Below the pieces are notes generated by a model, which was given only the letters and a program-made list of their open reading frames with translations, ran no database searches and was not told the origin of the DNA. DNA of 8,138 nucleotides from Pseudorhodobacter sp. (GTDB lineage Bacteria > Pseudomonadota > Alphaproteobacteria > Rhodobacterales > Rhodobacteraceae). Position 1 is the first letter of the stretch; each line of letters begins with the position of its first letter. A program made the position numbers and the translations under genes. Where the stretch lies: contig JACMNW010000072.1 in the NCBI GenBank assembly GCA_014378345.1, positions 1 through 8,138 on the forward strand, written 5' to 3'. Shown in pieces: positions 5,953 to 8,138 of the stretch.

Positions 5953-6957
5953 CTACCGATTTCTTTGCAAAACGCGGGCAACTTCGGGCGCGAAATACGT
6001 CAGCACCCCGTCGCAGCCAGCGCGCCGAAAGGCCATCAGGCTTTCCATCATCACGCGTTCGCCGTCGATCCAGCCGCGTTCCGCTGCCGCCTTGATCATC
6101 GCATATTCGCCCGACACCTGATAGGCGTAAGTCGGCGCGCCGAACGCGTCTTTCACCCGGCGGCAGATATCCAAGTAAGGCATGCCAGGCTTGATCATCA
6201 CCATATCCGCGCCTTCTTCCAGATCGCGCGCAACCAACCGCAGCGCTTCGTCGGAATTGGCGGGGTTCATCTGATAGGTTTTCTTATCCCCCTTCAGGGC
6301 ACCAGACGCCCCGACAGCATCCCTGAATGGCCCATAAAATGCTGATGCATATTTTGCCGCGTAAGACAAAATCGCCACATCCTTGTGGCCTGCTGCTTCC
6401 AGTGCCTGCCGCATCGCCCCAATACGGCCGTCCATCATGTCGGATGGTCCAAGAATATCGGCCCCCGCCTCGGCTTGCACCAAAGCCATGCGCACCAATG
6501 CCTCCACCGACTCGTCGTTTAAGATGATGCCGTCCCTGACCAACCCGTCATGCCCATTGGCGTTATACGGATCCAGCGCCACATCGGTCATCACGGCAAT
6601 ATCTGGCACCGCGGCTTTTATCGCCCGGATCGCTTTATTTGCAAGATTGTTCGGGTTCCATGCCTCTTCGCAACCTGCCGTTTTCAACGCAGGGTCGGTG
6701 TAGGGAAACAAACACAGTGCGGGGATGCCCAGATTTGCCGCCTGTTCGGCCGCCTGTACCACAAGGTCAATCGACAATCTGTTGACGCCCGGCATAGACG
6801 CAATTGGGTCTCTGACCCCGGACCCGTCTCGTACAAACACGGGCCAGATCAGATCATTCACCGAAAGCGAGGTTTCTTCCGCCAAAGCACGCAAAGCTGG
6901 TGTTCTGCGCAATCTGCGAAAACGAGAGGCGGGGCTGGGGGCGGCAAACGGATGCAT
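5953..6957 (-). CDS. hemB: Delta-aminolevulinic acid dehydratase (porphobilinogen synthase)
   Basis: A 334-residue HemB, the cytoplasmic enzyme that condenses two 5-aminolevulinate molecules into porphobilinogen, the pyrrole precursor of heme, bacteriochlorophyll and cobalamin. The N-terminal arm holds FRRLRRTPALRAL (residues 13-25), and LIWPVFVRDG (36-45) begins the barrel. The two active-site lysines are visible: Lys202 in LSYAAKYASAFYGP, and Lys256, the Schiff-base lysine, in MVMIKPGMPYLD. The metal-site segment DVALDPYNANGHDG (125-138) has Ala, Asp and Asp where zinc enzymes have cysteines, so this is the magnesium/potassium-type enzyme common in alphaproteobacteria. The C-terminal part has QVSGEYAMI (280-288). 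The ATG at 6957 follows AAGG by 6-7 bases; an in-frame TTG five codons upstream is not needed. It is divergent from the membrane-protein/mfd pair and 148 bp upstream of the SYLF gene. Confidence 0.97.
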   Translation of the reverse strand: MHPFAAPSPASRFRRLRRTPALRALAEETSLSVNDLIWPVFVRDGSGVRDPIASMPGVNRLSIDLVVQAAEQAANLGIPALCLFPYTDPALKTAGCEEAWNPNNLANKAIRAIKAAVPDIAVMTDVALDPYNANGHDGLVRDGIILNDESVEALVRMALVQAEAGADILGPSDMMDGRIGAMRQALEAAGHKDVAILSYAAKYASAFYGPFRDAVGASGALKGDKKTYQMNPANSDEALRLVARDLEEGADMVMIKPGMPYLDICRRVKDAFGAPTYAYQVSGEYAMIKAAAERGWIDGERVMMESLMAFRRAGCDGVLTYFAPEVARVLQRNR

Positions 6958-7096
6958 GGCGTACCTTGGCAATTATGAATTTTGGGGCACTTGCGAAATA
7001 TACATCTGCCTGCCATGGAAAGGCGCGCATCTCAAGGGTAGGAATGCGCCATGCGCCGCGATATCAAATTGTGGCGACAATAAAGGGGTCCGCGTG
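6958..7096. promoter_or_regulatory. Divergent hemB / membrane-protein intergenic region
   Basis: This 139-bp gap must contain the promoters for hemB (minus) and for the membrane-protein/mfd pair (plus). On the minus strand TATATT (7002-6997) is a near-consensus -10 that would give a hemB leader of about 33 nt, but no -35 stands out. A perfect inverted repeat ATTGT-GGCG-ACAAT lies at 7068-7081, directly before the plus-strand Shine-Dalgarno AAAGGGG (7082-7088). The heptamer ATGCGCC is repeated head to tail at 7044-7057. No oxygen- or iron-regulator site of the FnrL (TTGAT-N4-ATCAA) or Irr type was recognised. Confidence 0.4.
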
Positions 7097-7624
7097 GTGG
7101 ATTGGTATCGGACTGTTTTTGAACTTATCGATATGCGCTCTTTCTCCAACTTGTGGTTTTGGATATCGGTGGCTGTGCTTTGGTCCTCGACCAGCCATTG
7201 GGTTTTGGGTGTTCCCTATGACAGCATTCAGCGTGCAAAACGCCATGGTGGCACGCATTTGGACGATCTTGAAACGCTGGCGCGGATCAATGTGAACCGG
7301 CTTTTGTATATTGCCGATACCGCAGGCCTTTGGCTGGTTGGATTGACGGCAGCTTTTGTGTCTGGCTTGATCGTGCTTGGTTTTGTTTATCGAATGGAGT
7401 TTGCCCAAGCTTTGGCCTGTCTGTTGGTGCCGATGTGTCTGGTAGGTGCGCTGACGATTCGCACGGCAAGGCGCATCGCTGCGGGCGAAAATACCGGACA
7501 AGCTTTATTTCGCAGATTATCACGCCACCGGATGACGACGCAGGGCATCGGCATGGTTGCCATTTTCATAACCTCGATGTGGGGTATGTGGCAGAATTTG
7601 CATATTGGCGTCATAAACCATTGA
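7097..7624 (+). CDS. Uncharacterised four-helix membrane protein of the hemB-mfd interval (often labelled 'component of SufBCD complex')
   Basis: A 175-residue integral membrane protein with about four predicted helices (residues 19-39, 75-97, 100-121, 147-167). The cytosol-like segments are basic: RAKRHGG (46-52), RTARRIAAGEN (122-132) and RRLSRHR (139-145). The N-terminus MDWYRTVFELIDMRSFSNLW and the C-terminal SMWGMWQNLHIG (160-171) match, from memory, a Rhodobacterales family labelled 'component of SufBCD complex'. No Fe-S motif, ATPase motif or SufB/C/D similarity is visible, so that label should be treated with doubt. The start is GTG at 7097, 8 bases after AAAGGGG; the adjacent GTG at 7094 is an alternative. 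The frame is open much further upstream, but that part runs antisense to hemB. mfd follows 44 bp later with no terminator between, so they are likely co-transcribed. Confidence 0.82.
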   Translation: MDWYRTVFELIDMRSFSNLWFWISVAVLWSSTSHWVLGVPYDSIQRAKRHGGTHLDDLETLARINVNRLLYIADTAGLWLVGLTAAFVSGLIVLGFVYRMEFAQALACLLVPMCLVGALTIRTARRIAAGENTGQALFRRLSRHRMTTQGIGMVAIFITSMWGMWQNLHIGVINH

Positions 7625-7668
7625 AACCCGCGCTGTTCGGTTCAATTCAGGTGTTTTGGTAAGGTCTT

Positions 7669-8138
7669 ATGCAAGCTGCGACAAAAATAACCCTTGGCGG
7701 TGCCCCGGAAGGGTTTGACGCAAGCCTGCTGGCGCGCGAATTGCAACGCGGCGTGCCAGTTATTCATATCGCCCGCGATGATAAGCGGCTGGAGGCGATG
7801 CGGGTAGCCATTGCAGCCCTTGCGCCGGGTTTGACCGTGTTGGATTTGCCGGCATGGGATTGCCTGCCTTATGACCGCGTATCGCCCAACCCCGATATAT
7901 CTGCCCGCCGGATGGCCACACTCGCCGCTTTGGCAGAAGGGATTGATGGGCCGTTTGTGCTGTTGAGCACGCTGAATGCTGCGACTCAGCGTATTGCCGC
8001 GCGCGATGTGCTGCGGGCATCGTCGTTTCGGGCAGATGTTGGCTCCCGCGTGAATGAACAGGCGCTGAAGGGCTTTTTGTCGCGGATGGGGTTTTCGCCC
8101 ACATCGACAGTCACCGAACCCGGCGATTATGCCATTCG
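7669..8138 (+). CDS. mfd: Transcription-repair coupling factor Mfd, N-terminal part; 3' end beyond window
   Basis: The first 156 codons of Mfd, the ATP-dependent translocase that removes RNA polymerase stalled at DNA damage and recruits UvrA for excision repair. The visible part is the UvrB-like domain 1 region. LGGAPEGFDASLLARELQRG (residues 9-28) occupies the place of the helicase P-loop region of UvrB but is degenerate, as in Mfd. It is followed by LDLPAWDCLPYDRVSPNPD (58-76), the hallmark of this family, by SARRMATLAAL (78-88), LLSTLNAATQRI (98-109), and FLSRMGFSPTSTVTEPGDYA (136-155) running off the window. The UvrA-binding, RNA-polymerase-binding and translocase domains lie beyond the edge; full-length proteins are usually about 1,150 residues. 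The ATG at 7669 follows AAGG by 4 bases, a slightly short spacing. It is probably co-transcribed with the membrane-protein gene upstream. Confidence 0.95.
   Translation, partial: MQAATKITLGGAPEGFDASLLARELQRGVPVIHIARDDKRLEAMRVAIAALAPGLTVLDLPAWDCLPYDRVSPNPDISARRMATLAALAEGIDGPFVLLSTLNAATQRIAARDVLRASSFRADVGSRVNEQALKGFLSRMGFSPTSTVTEPGDYAI

Noticed and set aside
5647..6345. 232-codon plus-strand frame
   Set aside because: It spans the antisense of the SYLF start, the intergenic gap and the end of hemB; the composition looks like noise.
6725..7096. N-terminal extension of the membrane-protein frame back to 6725
   Set aside because: The extension is antisense to hemB and the divergent promoter region. 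A strong Shine-Dalgarno precedes the GTG codons at 7094/7097, and the family begins at MDWYR.
7760..8104. 114-codon minus-strand frame
   Set aside because: It is antisense to mfd, whose N-terminal motifs are unmistakable.
1..8138. Mobile elements, CRISPR arrays, tRNA or rRNA genes, toxin-antitoxin or defence systems
   Set aside because: Looked for by eye on both strands; no transposase or integrase motifs, regularly spaced repeats or RNA-gene signatures were recognised. The protein genes are all housekeeping or metabolic types.

Overview
The window looks like an ordinary chromosomal segment from an alphaproteobacterium of the Rhodobacterales (Roseobacter group). This rests on moderately GC-rich protein-coding DNA, a magnesium-type hemB, a small membrane gene between hemB and mfd of the kind labelled 'component of SufBCD complex' in that order, and a CoA-transferase/hydratase pair fitting organisms with mesaconyl-CoA metabolism. 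The placement comes from recognising protein families, not from a database search.

Layout. Positions 1-4221 hold three minus-strand genes, read right to left: a membrane-anchored penicillin-acylase-family Ntn hydrolase (1756-4221), an HTD2/MaoC-type hot-dog hydratase resembling mesaconyl-C4-CoA hydratase (794-1648), and the N-terminal 265 codons of a family III CoA transferase resembling mesaconyl-CoA C1:C4 CoA transferase (1-797, cut by the window edge). The last two overlap by ATGA. A divergent plus-strand 3-hydroxyisobutyrate-dehydrogenase-family gene follows (4301-5167). It converges on a small Tat-type SYLF lipoprotein gene (5247-5804, minus). Next come hemB (5953-6957, minus) and, divergent from it, a four-helix membrane protein gene (7097-7624, plus) followed 44 bp later by the start of mfd (7669 to the edge, plus).

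How the genes work together. The CoA transferase and hydratase form the clearest functional unit: the first would move CoA from C1 to C4 of mesaconate and the second would hydrate the product to citramalyl-CoA, which a lyase elsewhere could split to acetyl-CoA and pyruvate. This would be a side branch from the ethylmalonyl-CoA pathway. The acylase may share their transcript, but no biochemical link is evident. HemB makes porphobilinogen for tetrapyrroles; Mfd couples repair to transcription; the membrane protein between them has no demonstrated role that I know of.

No mobile element, CRISPR array, tRNA, rRNA or phage-like segment was seen, and no gene-free stretch exceeds about 150 bp. I found no convincing new multi-gene system. 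The items most worth a second look are the Mct/Meh-like pair, the hemB-mfd membrane protein, the Tat/lipobox SYLF protein with its promoter and leader hairpins, and a short intergenic element at about 5189-5235.
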